A stretch of DNA of 64,000 bases from a virus. The notes below the pieces were generated by a model. That model saw only the letters and a program-made list of their open reading frames with translations. It was not told where the DNA came from and searched no databases. The stretch spans positions 62,001 through 126,000 of the IMG/VR virus record IMGVR_UViG_3300020159_001932; one strand, given 5' to 3'. Shown one piece after another: positions 34,725 to 46,900 of this stretch (within the stretch, counting starts at the first letter, position 1; every line of letters starts with the position of its first letter). The position numbers and the translations under genes are program-made.

Positions 34725-37022
34725 ATGGGAATAGAAACAAGACAACGAGGTAAGTTGCCCAGCCCTGGGCCTTTTCTTGCTGAAATTACAAATCATTTAG
34801 ATCCAACGTACATGGGATCTTTAGAAGTATCCTTAATTAAAAATTTACAAAATTCTATTGATAATCAAGAAGATACTTATATTGTAAGGTATCTAAGTCC
34901 GTTCTACGGAGTAACGTCAATTCGTTACGAAGGGAATAACAGCAGCAGTTTTAATGATGTACAAAAATCTTATGGATGGTGGGCTGTCCCTCCGGACGTC
35001 GGAACTGTTGTAATGGTAATTTTTATTGACGGAGATCCTAATCAGGGATATTGGATGGGATGTGTACAAGATCAGTTTCAAAATCACATGGTCCCAGGAA
35101 TTGCCGCCAGTCAGGTAACAGCAGCAACACAAGAACAAAAATTAAGATATGGAACAACAAATCTTCCTGTAGCTGAATTTTTAAAAGGAACACAAACATT
35201 AAACAATCCAAATGTTGATAAAATTCCTAAACCTGTACACCCGTTTGCAGATAGATTAGTTCAGCAAGGATTATTATTAGATACAGTTAGAGGAATAACC
35301 TCAAGTAGCGCAAGGAGAGAAGTACCTAGCGGTGTGTTTGGAATTAGCACACCTGGTCCCCTTGATACAAGCCCTGGCGCAAAAACAGGACAAATAGGAT
35401 ATTCAACAAAGCGTACAGCACCAGTTAGCAGACTCGGCGGAAGTACGTTTGTCATGGATGATGGGGACATTAACGGACAAAATGAACTTGTTAGAATTAG
35501 AACAAGAACAGGCCATCAGATATTATTACACAATAGTCAAGATTTGATTTATATAGCTAATAGCGCAGGTACAGCATGGGTTGAATTAACCAGTAATGGA
35601 AAAATTGATATTTTTGCACAAGATTCAATTTCGATACATTCAGAACAGGATTTTAATTTTAGAGCAGACAGAGATATTAATATTGAAGCAGGACGTAACG
35701 TTAATTTGCGTTCAGTAAAAAATATGGAAACCAACATCGGAGGATATCATTTCCTTTCAATAGATGATTACAGTAAAACTTCTGTTAGAAATGATTTTCA
35801 TCTAGCAATTGGCGAAACTGCAAAAATTACATCAATAGGTGATTTTCATTTAAACGTTGGAAAAGATATTAAGGCATCTGCGGTCAGTGATGTTAACTTA
35901 ATTGGTGGAACAGGTGTTAAACTGGGCTCAGGAGGAGTCTTTAGTATAGATTCAAATGGTAATCTTATTATGGTTGGTTCAGCAATTCATATGAACGGTC
36001 CAGCAGCTCAACCGCCTGATCTTGCTGAAACCGCAGAAACACCTCCGTTACTTTCTATCTATTCTCTACCTAACAGGGATGTAAAATACGGCTGGGGTCC
36101 TGACAAGTTCTATAACACTGGAACTATTAGAACAATCATGCAACGTGTTCCTACACACGAACCTTGGGCACAACACGAGAATATTAATCCTCCAAAATTT
36201 ACACCTGAAGCTACAGATGTTACCTTGCAAACTTCTCCAGGGTCTGACAGGACTTCTGCAGGAATTCCTCCAAGCCCTAATGCAGGAGTTCAAGCCCCTG
36301 CTAACCAACCTGAAATTGTTCCAGGAACTTGTTCGCCAGAATATGCCACGGATATTAATGCCGCTAGAAGCCAAACAGGAATTGCAGCAATTAAAGCAGC
36401 CTGTGCTAAATTTGGATTAACAAATCCTAATGCTATTGCATCCTTGTTAGGTATTGCAGGCGGCGAAACTAGATGGCAGGTAGTTGAAGAAAACTTTAAC
36501 TACTCCGCAGCAAGATTATTAGAAGTATTTCCTGCCGTATTTAAGGGAGACCAAGAATTAGCTCAAAAATGGGCAGGCAACCCTGGCGGCCAGTTCCCTG
36601 AATTTATATATGGTTATCAGACAGCCAAGGGCAAAGGACTAGGCAATACTCAACCAGGTGATGGTGCAAAATTTATTGGCAGAGGTTATATTCAAATAAC
36701 CGGAAGAGGAAATTACCAAGTATACAAAGATCTAACAGGACATGATTTGATCAATAATCCTCAATTATTAAACGATCCGGCTATTGCCGCCGAAGTTAGT
36801 GTTAAGTACATGCTCCGTAGGTGCAAAGTTGATCCAAACGATCCTGGATACTTTGAAGCAGCAATGAGGGCAGTGGGCGCAAATAATGTGGCAAACGTAA
36901 AAGCTAGAAAGCGAGGATATTACGAATGCTTCCTGGGACAGTTAAAATCAAATGTTGTTCAAACAGGCACCGGCGGCATTCTCACCGACAGTCAAGGAAA
37001 CCCGGTTAAAACAGGACAATAA
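34725..37022 (+). CDS. 5: Baseplate hub spike with C-terminal GH19-like lysozyme, gp5-like
   Basis: A 765-residue modular spike. Residues ~15-130 form the OB-fold (YLSPFYGVTSIRYEGN; DVGTVVMVIFIDGDPNQGYW). Residues ~235-430 are the beta-helix region with repeated NFRADRDINIEAGRNVNLRS-type strands. After a Pro-rich linker, residues ~555-725 resemble a GH19 chitinase/lysozyme fold: IAGGETRWQ with a candidate catalytic Glu, and FIGRGYIQITGRGNYQ. It would pierce the outer membrane and cut peptidoglycan. In T4 gp5 the lysozyme is a different family and sits between OB-fold and beta-helix, so this is a different architecture. Confidence 0.82.
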   Translation: MGIETRQRGKLPSPGPFLAEITNHLDPTYMGSLEVSLIKNLQNSIDNQEDTYIVRYLSPFYGVTSIRYEGNNSSSFNDVQKSYGWWAVPPDVGTVVMVIFIDGDPNQGYWMGCVQDQFQNHMVPGIAASQVTAATQEQKLRYGTTNLPVAEFLKGTQTLNNPNVDKIPKPVHPFADRLVQQGLLLDTVRGITSSSARREVPSGVFGISTPGPLDTSPGAKTGQIGYSTKRTAPVSRLGGSTFVMDDGDINGQNELVRIRTRTGHQILLHNSQDLIYIANSAGTAWVELTSNGKIDIFAQDSISIHSEQDFNFRADRDINIEAGRNVNLRSVKNMETNIGGYHFLSIDDYSKTSVRNDFHLAIGETAKITSIGDFHLNVGKDIKASAVSDVNLIGGTGVKLGSGGVFSIDSNGNLIMVGSAIHMNGPAAQPPDLAETAETPPLLSIYSLPNRDVKYGWGPDKFYNTGTIRTIMQRVPTHEPWAQHENINPPKFTPEATDVTLQTSPGSDRTSAGIPPSPNAGVQAPANQPEIVPGTCSPEYATDINAARSQTGIAAIKAACAKFGLTNPNAIASLLGIAGGETRWQVVEENFNYSAARLLEVFPAVFKGDQELAQKWAGNPGGQFPEFIYGYQTAKGKGLGNTQPGDGAKFIGRGYIQITGRGNYQVYKDLTGHDLINNPQLLNDPAIAAEVSVKYMLRRCKVDPNDPGYFEAAMRAVGANNVANVKARKRGYYECFLGQLKSNVVQTGTGGILTDSQGNPVKTGQ

Positions 37023-37026
37023 ATAG
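37017..37026 (+). promoter_or_regulatory. Late-promoter-like element (CAATAAATAG)
   Basis: AATAAATA one base from the late consensus, across the gp5 stop and just before gp25. The leader would be only a few bases, so it may be fortuitous. Confidence 0.25.
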
Positions 37027-37030
37027 TATT

Positions 37031-37468
37031 ATGCCTTATAAGTCTCTTGAAATTACCAACGCCAACGCAGTTGTTGAACAACCTAAAAAAGTTAGTAACT
37101 TTTACGTAGGGTTTAGTAGCTTGAATCCTGAAAACACAAGTTCTAAGTTGTATGATCTGGAATTAATTAAACAAGATATTTTAAATCAATTTAATACAAG
37201 AAAAGGCGAACGTGTAATGAATCCTTTATTTGGTAGTATTATCTGGGACCTGCTCATGGAACCGTTAACACCCGATGTCAAGGAAGCATTAAATGACGAT
37301 ATCACTGCAATATGTAATAGTGACCCTCGTGTAACTCCTACAAATATTACTCTTACAGAATATCCAACAGGTTATATTGTTGAAGCAACATTGGTATTAA
37401 ACGGAACAGATCAGGTAAGCAATATGATTTTAACTTTTGATCAGAAAGCAGGATTAAATGTGCAATAA
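37031..37468 (+). CDS. 25: Baseplate wedge protein, gp25-like
   Basis: A 145-residue protein of the gp25 family: DILNQFNTRKGERVMNPLFG followed by IWDLLMEPLTPDVKEAL. In contractile systems gp25 organises the core wedge bundle with gp6 and initiates sheath assembly. Size is close to T4 gp25 (132). It lies between the spike and gp6, as in many contractile tail clusters. Confidence 0.9.
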   Translation: MPYKSLEITNANAVVEQPKKVSNFYVGFSSLNPENTSSKLYDLELIKQDILNQFNTRKGERVMNPLFGSIIWDLLMEPLTPDVKEALNDDITAICNSDPRVTPTNITLTEYPTGYIVEATLVLNGTDQVSNMILTFDQKAGLNVQ

Positions 37469-37514
37469 TATACCTGGTTTATACATCAAATAAATATTGG
37501 TATAAAATAATATT

Positions 37515-40500
37515 ATGACTATTCCTTCAACAAACACCAAACTACTAGTTACAGAAGACTGGACAAAGATATACCAGTCTTTTCAAAATGCTGACTTTCA
37601 AAGCTACGACTTTAATACTATTCGTAGGGTATTAATTTCTTATCTTCAAGAAAATTATCCTGAAGATTTTAATGATTTTATTGATAGTAGTGAATATATT
37701 GCTCTAGTTGATCTAATAGCATTTTTAGGACAAAATCTAAGTTTTCGTATTGATCTAAATGCCCGCGAAAATTTCTTAGAAACAGCTCAGCGTCGAGATA
37801 GTATTTTAAGATTAGCGCAGTTGATTAGTTATGTTCCTAAACGTAATGTTGCATCACAAGGATTGTTAAAAATAACTGCATTATCTACAACAGAAAGTGT
37901 TTTAGATTCTACAGGAGTTAATTTAGCAAATACTACAATTTCTTGGAATGACTCTACCAATGTAAATTGGTACGAGCAATTTACTAGTATTTTAAATGCC
38001 GCAATGCCGGGGTCTACAATTTTTGGAAAACCCAATGACCGTGCAACAATTAATGGAGTATTAACTGAACAGTACTATATCAATAGTTCAAATACAGATG
38101 TTCCTGTATATAATTTCTTAAAAAATATCAACGGTACTTCTATGTCCTTTGAGATAGTCCCTGCATCTTTCAGCGGAGAATCTTATATCTATGAAATGCC
38201 GCCAAAGCCAGCATCATCAGTGAGCCTATTATATCAAAATGATAATAAAGGTTCTAGCAGTGCAAATACAGGATTCTTTGCAATGTTCAAACAAGGAACA
38301 TTAGGATTATCAAGTTTTACAATTTCAAATCCTGTTCCAAATGAAATTATTGGAATTAACATTAGCAGTATAAACAATTCTGACGTATGGTTATGGCAGC
38401 TAGATGTTAATGGAGAGTATCCAGGCAGTACTTGGACAAAAGTTCCAGCATTGGCTGGTAATAATGTTATCTATAATAGCCTTAATAAAAATTTAAGAAA
38501 TATGTATAGTGTCACTTCAAGAGACAGTGATCAAATTGATTTAAATTTTGCTGATGGTAGTTTTGGTAACTTGCCTAACGGATCATTTGTTTTATTTTAT
38601 AGACAAAGTAACGGTCTTAGGTATTCTATCAAACCTGAACAATTATCAGGTGTGGTAGTTACGATTCCTTATCTAGGAAAGAATGGACAAAATCATAGCC
38701 TAACACTTACACTAGGTTTACAATATACAATAAGCAATAGCTCAGAATCTGAAACTAATGCAAGTATTCAGAGAAATGCGCCGCAAACTTACTATACACA
38801 AAATCGTATGGTTACCGGAGAAGATTACAATATATCTCCTCTAACACTTACAACCAATATATTAAAAGTTAAAAGCATCAATAGAGTTAGCAGTGGAGTT
38901 AGCAAATATTTTGAACTAAGTGATGTAAGCTCAAAATACAGTTCTACAAACATCTTTGGTACAGACGGGTTGTTGTATAAACTTTCAAACGAATATAATT
39001 TTAGTTTTGCATATCAAAGTAGAAATGATATTTTTTCTGTAATTAAACAACAATTAGAGCTCATCATTGACTCAGATGAATTTGCGACTTTTTATATTGA
39101 CAACTATAGAAAACTTAGTCCCGTAGAGTTGAATCGAAATGAAGATGGTTCTTACAATACATCGGCACCGTCTTTCAGATGGAACCTAACAAATCTAGTA
39201 GCAGGTCAAGGCCGCGGATATTTTTATGCCACAGACATATTATATGATGTTGATACTCCGCAGAGTGTTGGATCGTTTACAAGTGGGATATTAAAAAACA
39301 TAACCACTGGTTCATTAATTAAGTTTGTTCCTCCGCTATCTAAAACTGGAAAACAACAATATTTTCTTACCAACGGAAAAATTGTTCCGTCAAAGACTGA
39401 TAAAACAGTTGATTATGTTTGGGCAACAGTTACACAAATTATCGGCGATGGATCAAATTATGGAATAGGAAATCTCAGCGACGGTACTGGACCTGTTATT
39501 TTAGGAAATAGAATAGGCGATGGCTCAATACCTGTAGAAATTATTCCTACATTCAAAACAAATTTAGACTATACATTTGAAAATGATTTAGTCGATCTTT
39601 GTCTGTCTCAAAGAAACTTTGGTTTAAGATTTGACTCTGACTTGAGAGACTGGGTAATTGTTGAATCTACAAATATCAATTTGGTTGATCCATTTAGTTT
39701 GACCAACGAAGGGGATGTGTCAGATAACAATCTTGATACTAGTTGGATGATTGCATTTACATGGACAGGATCGCAATATAATGTGAGATACAGAGTAAAA
39801 AACTATATCTTCCAAAGCGAGAAACAAACTGGCTTCTTTATTGATAAAAGTGATGTAAATTTTGATTACAAAAATAACACTGTTATTAAAGATAAAATAA
39901 ATGTTCTTTCTATTAATACAAAAACAGGAACCCATGAACCTTTAGGAATTGATTATTCTTGGCAAGTAAATGGTCCTATTACAGAACTTGATGGATATGT
40001 TGATCCTACAAGAGTAGATATTAGTTTCTATGCACACCAAGATTCTGGAACAATAGGTCAACTTATTGATCCTGATTCTTTTGAAAATATTGTAGGAGGC
40101 ACTAAAAACGGAACCTCTGATGGTGTGGTAATGTTTAAAATCACATCAGATGGAATGGGAATTACTCCTGTTGATACAGAATTATATCTTGTATTTGACA
40201 CAGAAAATGCTGCCCGACAATATTTCTCTAATGTGCTAGATGTAGAATACTTATATTATTTCCTTGACTCTAATTCAGTTAAGGTTGTTGACAGTTCAAA
40301 TGAATTTGTTTATCAACCAGAATATGTTGCATACTCAGGAAGAAAAGATTTAAGTTTTCATTATCTACATAACAGCGGCGAAGATAGAAGGATAGACCCG
40401 AGTAAAAGCAACATTATAGATGTTTATATGTTAACCTCGGATTATGATTCTCAATTTAGAAACTGGTTACTAACTGGAGCCGGGGATCAACCTAAAGCGC

Positions 40501-40970
40501 CGTCAAGTCAGGCGTTGGAAAGTAGTTATGATGGTATATTAGATCCAATAAAAACTATCAGTGACGAAATTGTTTACCAGCCCGTGAAGTATAAAGTACT
40601 GTTTGGACATTCTGCAGATATTAATCTTAGAGCAACTTTTAAAGCAGTAAAAAATTCATCAAGTACTGTAAGCGATAATGATATAAGATCTAGAATACTC
40701 CAGGGAATTAACGATTTCTTTGCCTTAGAAAATTGGGATTTTGGAAAAAGTTTTTATTTCAGCGAACTATCAACTTACATAATGAATTTATTGACACCAG
40801 ATATTACTAACTTTGTTATAGTACCTACAGTCAACAACTTTGGTAGTTTATATGAAGTAGCTTGTCAAAGCAATGAAATTTTTATCAGTGGTGCTCTTGC
40901 AACAGACATTGAGGTAATAGATTCTATTACTGCATCGAGATTGAATACTACCTTGCTTAGTGTTGGATAA
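37515..40970 (+). CDS. 6: Baseplate wedge protein, gp6-like
   Basis: A 1151-residue protein, nearly twice T4 gp6 (660 aa). The N-terminal 130 residues are diagnostic: RRVLISYLQENYPEDFNDFI, ALVDLIAFLGQNLSFRIDLN and ETAQRRDSILRLAQLISYVP. The C-terminal part carries YKVLFGHSADINLRATFKAV followed by a LLTPDITNFVIVPTVNNFGS segment, where gp6 family proteins dimerise. The middle is extended beta-rich sequence absent from T4. AATAAATATTGG and TATAAAATA stretches in the 46-nt gap upstream could be a weak late promoter. Confidence 0.88.
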   Translation: MTIPSTNTKLLVTEDWTKIYQSFQNADFQSYDFNTIRRVLISYLQENYPEDFNDFIDSSEYIALVDLIAFLGQNLSFRIDLNARENFLETAQRRDSILRLAQLISYVPKRNVASQGLLKITALSTTESVLDSTGVNLANTTISWNDSTNVNWYEQFTSILNAAMPGSTIFGKPNDRATINGVLTEQYYINSSNTDVPVYNFLKNINGTSMSFEIVPASFSGESYIYEMPPKPASSVSLLYQNDNKGSSSANTGFFAMFKQGTLGLSSFTISNPVPNEIIGINISSINNSDVWLWQLDVNGEYPGSTWTKVPALAGNNVIYNSLNKNLRNMYSVTSRDSDQIDLNFADGSFGNLPNGSFVLFYRQSNGLRYSIKPEQLSGVVVTIPYLGKNGQNHSLTLTLGLQYTISNSSESETNASIQRNAPQTYYTQNRMVTGEDYNISPLTLTTNILKVKSINRVSSGVSKYFELSDVSSKYSSTNIFGTDGLLYKLSNEYNFSFAYQSRNDIFSVIKQQLELIIDSDEFATFYIDNYRKLSPVELNRNEDGSYNTSAPSFRWNLTNLVAGQGRGYFYATDILYDVDTPQSVGSFTSGILKNITTGSLIKFVPPLSKTGKQQYFLTNGKIVPSKTDKTVDYVWATVTQIIGDGSNYGIGNLSDGTGPVILGNRIGDGSIPVEIIPTFKTNLDYTFENDLVDLCLSQRNFGLRFDSDLRDWVIVESTNINLVDPFSLTNEGDVSDNNLDTSWMIAFTWTGSQYNVRYRVKNYIFQSEKQTGFFIDKSDVNFDYKNNTVIKDKINVLSINTKTGTHEPLGIDYSWQVNGPITELDGYVDPTRVDISFYAHQDSGTIGQLIDPDSFENIVGGTKNGTSDGVVMFKITSDGMGITPVDTELYLVFDTENAARQYFSNVLDVEYLYYFLDSNSVKVVDSSNEFVYQPEYVAYSGRKDLSFHYLHNSGEDRRIDPSKSNIIDVYMLTSDYDSQFRNWLLTGAGDQPKAPSSQALESSYDGILDPIKTISDEIVYQPVKYKVLFGHSADINLRATFKAVKNSSSTVSDNDIRSRILQGINDFFALENWDFGKSFYFSELSTYIMNLLTPDITNFVIVPTVNNFGSLYEVACQSNEIFISGALATDIEVIDSITASRLNTTLLSVG

Positions 40971-40975
40971 GAAAA

Positions 40976-43900
40976 ATGGCAACAAATAAAATTAATTCAG
41001 TAACATTATTACCAGAGTTTCTACGCACAGAAAGAAATTCTAAATTCTTATCAAGTACAATTGATCAGTTAATTCAGCCGCCCCAATTAGAACGTATTAA
41101 TGGTTATGTAGGGTCTACCCAGACTCCTACATATAATTCTACAGCAGATATCTATCTCTCAAATGGCACACCATATCAATTAGATCCAGCATTAATATTG
41201 AGAGACAATCTTAATAATATAACTGATACTCAAGGATATGATGATCTTATCAACGAAATTTCTGTTAAAGGTGGCTATACAAATAATTTAGATAGACTAT
41301 TTAGATCCGAGGTACTATCCTATAATCCTCACATTGATTGGGATAAGCTAGTAAATTATCAGAATTATTTTTGGGTGCCTGAAGGACCTGAGTTAATTGA
41401 TATTGTTTCAGGCACATCTACAGTAATAAATCAAGTATCGGCAACAGTTGAAGTTTTAACGCCAACAGGAACAACATCTACTATTTTATCCAATGGTATG
41501 CTTGTATGTTTTAATAGTCCAAGTGACCCTGAAGAATTTTATGATAAAACATTTTATGTAGAAGGTGTAGGATCTTCAATTAAATTAGTACCTTTTAAAC
41601 CTCTATTAGTATCTGAGAGCTTTTTAAACACCTACCCTGATGGGTGGGATTCTCATGAGTTTGATAATTTCCCTTTTGACAACGATAGAGAAATTCCAAT
41701 AATTCCTGAGTACGTGACTATTAATAGGGCAAGTAACGATTCAAATTCGTGGTCTAGATATAATAGATGGGTGCATAAAGATGTTATTAGACTAAGTGCC
41801 CAGATAAACGGTCGAGCGCCAACATATATTAGCAAGGCTCGAGCACAACGACCTATCGTTGAATTTGTACCTAATATTAAACTTCTTAATTTTGGATCAA
41901 TTGGAATTGAGCCAGTTGATATTTTTGATAAAGAAATAGAAGATATTTCTACCATTAATAATTCTACGTCAACAATATATCTTGACGGTATTGAACTTGA
42001 AGAAGGTCATAGAATTATTTTTTCTGTTGCTGAAGATCCTGCTGTGGTAGGAAAAATCTATGAGGTAAAATTTGTCAATGTAGGATCTACAAGAAGACTA
42101 ACATTAATTCCTTCGTATGACACCACTCCGCCAACAGATGCTACTGTTGTTGTATTGTTAGGAGTTGAAAATAACGGCACAGAGTGGTGGTATAATGGAA
42201 TTGAGTGGGTGTATGGTCAGCAAAGAATTTCTATTAATCAGGCACCTTTATTTGATTTGTATGACGTTGAAGAAAATAGTTACGGCAATAAAGATTTTTA
42301 TCTAAGCGATTTTGCAGGAAATAAAATTTTTAGTTATGCTATTGGCACAGGAACACCGGATCCTTATCTAGGGTTTCCAATCAAATATAAAAATTCAACG
42401 GTAATTGGCGGAATTGTTTTTGAAAATAATCTTTCAACGGATTCAATTGTATTGTCTCAACTTGGAGAGTCAACATACACTATTTTATCAAATGTAGGGT
42501 ATGTTAAAATTGGAAATGAATTCAAAAATGCGTGGGTAAATGCGGTTGAATATCCAATTCCTGTACTTAGTTCTACGGCCACTGGCTTTACAAACTACTA
42601 TGAAGAACCTCTAAGTTTAACAAATAATCCATTAAATGGAGTAATATCTGAATTTACAATTAGTGAATTAACTGATCATGTTGACTCTATGGTCAAGCGT
42701 ATGCAATCAGAAATAGCATACGATCCATTGACTAATAAATTAAGAGATCAAGCAGATTATACAAAATACGGTATAAAGTTAATATCTAATATTAATCCAA
42801 TCTCTTTTGCTCAAATGTTTGTTGGCAAGAAAGAACATAGCGTTGTTGATTCCATTATTAAATCTGCAAACAAGTATAATAAATTTAAATTATCATTTTT
42901 AAATGGATTGAATTCTGTAACAGAACAATTAACCCCGGCTGCTGCTGTAGATGAAATTTTGTTAAATTTGAATAAGAGTACAACAGGACAGGCTCCTTAT
43001 TACTATTCCGATATGTTGCCATATGGGACAGCCGAGGTCAATAAAGTATGGACAGTTACCAATCCTACAAACGTATTGTTTCCTTTACTATCTGAATTTG
43101 ATTTGACTACTTTAAGTACAACATCTGTGTTGGTATACTTAAATGGCCTTCAGTTGATTCATGGTATTGATTATGTTTTTAATAAAATAGAATCTACAGT
43201 TGAGTTATTGGTAGAACTTTCTATTGATGATGTAGTACTAGTTAAAGAGTTTCAAGACACTACCGCTTGTTACGTTCCTCCTACTCCTACAAAATTAGGA
43301 TTATACCCAAAGTATATTCCTAGCATTTATTACGACGATACCTATGCATCAGGATCTGTTAAAGTTATTCAAGGGCATGATGGTAGTATAACACTTGCCT
43401 ACAATGATTATAGAGATGCTATAATTTTAGAATTAGAAAAAAGAATTTTTAATAATATAAAGTCTGAATACAGGCCTGAGTTATTAGACATCAACAGTGT
43501 AATCCCTGGAATATTTAGAGAGACAGAATATAATATACACGAAGTTAATGGTATCTTAGAAAGCGACTTTGTAAGATGGTCTACAGAATATGTAATTGAT
43601 TATGCAGATAACCAATATTTTGATCCAGACGATTCAAGAACATGGAACTTTGCCGAAACATATAATTCCTTTCTGGATGAAAAATTATTTGGATCATGGA
43701 GACTGATTTTTAAACAGTTCTATGATACTGATCGCCCTCATACACACCCTTGGGAAATGATAGGGTATTCAATCAAACCAGATTGGTGGGAAGGCACCTA
43801 CGGTCAGGCTCCTTACACATCAAGTAATGTTGTGTGGGCAGATATGGAAATGGGTTATGATACTAACTCTGATACTATTAATGACAAATATGCACGCCCT

Positions 43901-46900
43901 GGATTGAGCAATGTATTGCCAGTTGATAGTTTTGGAAACTTAATTGATCCTACTGTTTTAATTTCTGGAATTACAGATTCAAATAAAAGAAGACCGTGGC
44001 AAGTAGGAGATTTAGGTCCTGCAGAAACAGCTTGGAGACGTAGTAGTTATTATCCTTTTGCTGTTCAAAGGTTATTAGCACTGACAAAGCCTGCGTCGTA
44101 TTCTTCATTGATGTTTGATGTTAGCCGTGTTAAGAAAAATATTTCTAATCAATGGGTCTACGGCAACGACGAAACATTTTTAAAATTTAAGAATTTATAT
44201 ATCAACGGTGAAAATAATAATTTAACCAGCGGGTATAGCGTATTTGTTTCAGAGACTGGTGAGCAGAGATCTGTTGATTATTTAAAAACACTTCGACAAG
44301 ATTTATCCTATGCATCTTACAATCTATTTTTTAAGGTAGGCGGATTTATTGATAAAGATAGCATACAAGTTATCATTGATGCGTATGCTCCTTCGAGTAC
44401 AAGTCCCGGGGCTATACTGCCGACCCAAAATTATCAATTGAGACTGAATTCAGGCAATCCTATAAAATCTATAGGCATTACTGGATTAATAATTCAAAAA
44501 GTTAATAACGAATATGTTATAAAAGGATATGATACTCAGCACCCGTTCTTTACATGTTTAACCCCAATAAGAAATTTAAACACTACATCGTTTACAGTTG
44601 GAGGAGAAACTGAATCTTATGTTGTATGGGAAGAAAGTGGCACACGTGGTGCAACTGGCCTATCGGCACAAGATACAATATCTGCTAGTGCTGCTCCAAC
44701 AGGCAACTTCTATCAGAAAGGTCAGAATGTATTTTATGGAAATAATTTTTATAAAGTAACAGTTGCACATCGGGCAGGTAGTTCTTTTAATCCTGCGTAT
44801 TTTCAACTACTTCCTAAGATTCCTACAATAGGAGGTGTTACTGTTCAAACAGCAGCATCCTTTAATAAAACTGAAACATTGATACCCTACGGTGTATCTT
44901 ATTCAAATGTACAGGATGTGTATGATCTAATTATTGGATACGGACAATGGTTAACAAAGCAAGGATTTATATTTGACGATTACAATGAAGACCTTGAATC
45001 TGTAATGGATTGGTCAATGACCGCCAAAGAATTTTTATACTGGACAACACAAAACTGGGCGTCAGGTAGTATTATTACACTTAGTCCGTTTGCCGATCGA
45101 CTAGTTTATAAATCTACAGATTCTGTAGTTAACAATGTATTTGACGAGTTTTATGACTATAGTATTTTGCGGGCTGATGGAACTCCATTCCCAAAAGAAA
45201 GTTTATCAATATCTCGACTTGACGGTACTTGCTTAATTTCGACATTTCCTAATACAGACGGAATTTACAATGCTAGATTAAATCTTGTTAGAAAAGAACA
45301 TGCTATAATTTTTGATAATGAAACAATCTTTGGTGACACAGTTTATAATGTTGAAACAGGCGACCGTCAACGAAGAATTAAATTAGTTGGTTTTAGAACC
45401 GCAGGGTGGAACGGCGACTATTTTAGTCCAGGATTTGTTTATGATACTGCTATTGTAAAAGAATGGGAAAGATATCAATCTTATAATGCAGGCAGCACAG
45501 TTCGATTTGGTGGCAATTATTATTCTGCATTAAAAAATGTACCAGGGTCAGATAAATTTGAATTTACAAAATGGAATTTATTAAGAAATAAACCAACATC
45601 AGGACTACTTCCAAACTTTGATTATAAAATTAAACAGTTTGAAGATTTCTATAGTACAGATTCTGACAACTTTGATGAAGCTCAACAGCAATTATCTCAG
45701 CATCTTGTTGGATATACACCTCGCGTATATTTTAATAATGTGTTCAGTGATCCAATTGCACAATTTAAATTTTATCAAGGCTACATTAAAGACAAAGGTT
45801 CCAATTTAGCAATTTCAAAATTATCAAAAGCATCTCTAGAGACACTTAAAGGAGACATTAGTTATAATGAAGAATGGGCGTTTAGGGTTGGAAATTTTGG
45901 ATCTTTCCCTACCTACGAAGAAATAGAATTTCCATTAGTTGAAGGAACATTTAGAGAAAATCCTCAAATTATACATTTTGTAAATAGTGTTCCAAACAAC
46001 TCAGAAAATACATTATTAAATTATGTTGTTCCGAGCAATCTAACAATTTCTCCTAATAACTACAATTCTGAAAATACATTTTTAACAACATCTACGGATC
46101 TAAAACTATTATTGCATTCTGGTTATGTTAGAATAGACGATGTAACAGCTACAGCATACAACGAAAATAGTTTATTAGATATTGCAAATAGTAATCAACT
46201 AAAAGATGGTAATACTATATGGTTAGGATTTAAGGAAGACGGAGGCTGGGATGTATTTAGATATACCTATGTTCCTGCGGCAATAATCGGAGTTTATGTA
46301 AGTGCCCCTGTAGAGGATATTACGTTCACTACACAATACCCTCATGGATTATCTATTGGAGAACTCATAGGTGTAAATCAGTTTAATGAACAAGTTAATG
46401 GGATTTACAGAGTTAAGGCAATTCCTAGTGCAAAACAATTTACTGTTGCAAGTATGCTTTCTTCAATTGAAAATGCTCCGTTAGAATCTCCCGGTCAGTT
46501 ATTTGTTTTTTCTAGCGTAAGATTTTCTGATTTTGATGTACTACCAAGCGACAAGGTGATCAATAGATTACCTTACGGAACAAAATTTTGGGTTGATGCA
46601 ACCGAGGCACATGGATGGGAAGTTTATCAAAAGACTGACAACTACAATTCTACATCTTATTTTAATGCCGGCCTTCCACTTGCACCTGGTCTAGGAAAAA
46701 GTATAAGCAAGAGAAAAGGCAGCGACATCGTTGTAGTAGGAGCTCCTAATAACTATAGGGGAACACAATACGGTGTTGTATGGGTATACGACAAAACAGA
46801 AACAGGCGAATTAAAACCTGTTGTTAGATATCGACTTGGCGGAGAATTTAGCGATCAACTAACTGGGTTTGGTAATGTTATTGTTTATGATGATTTTACT

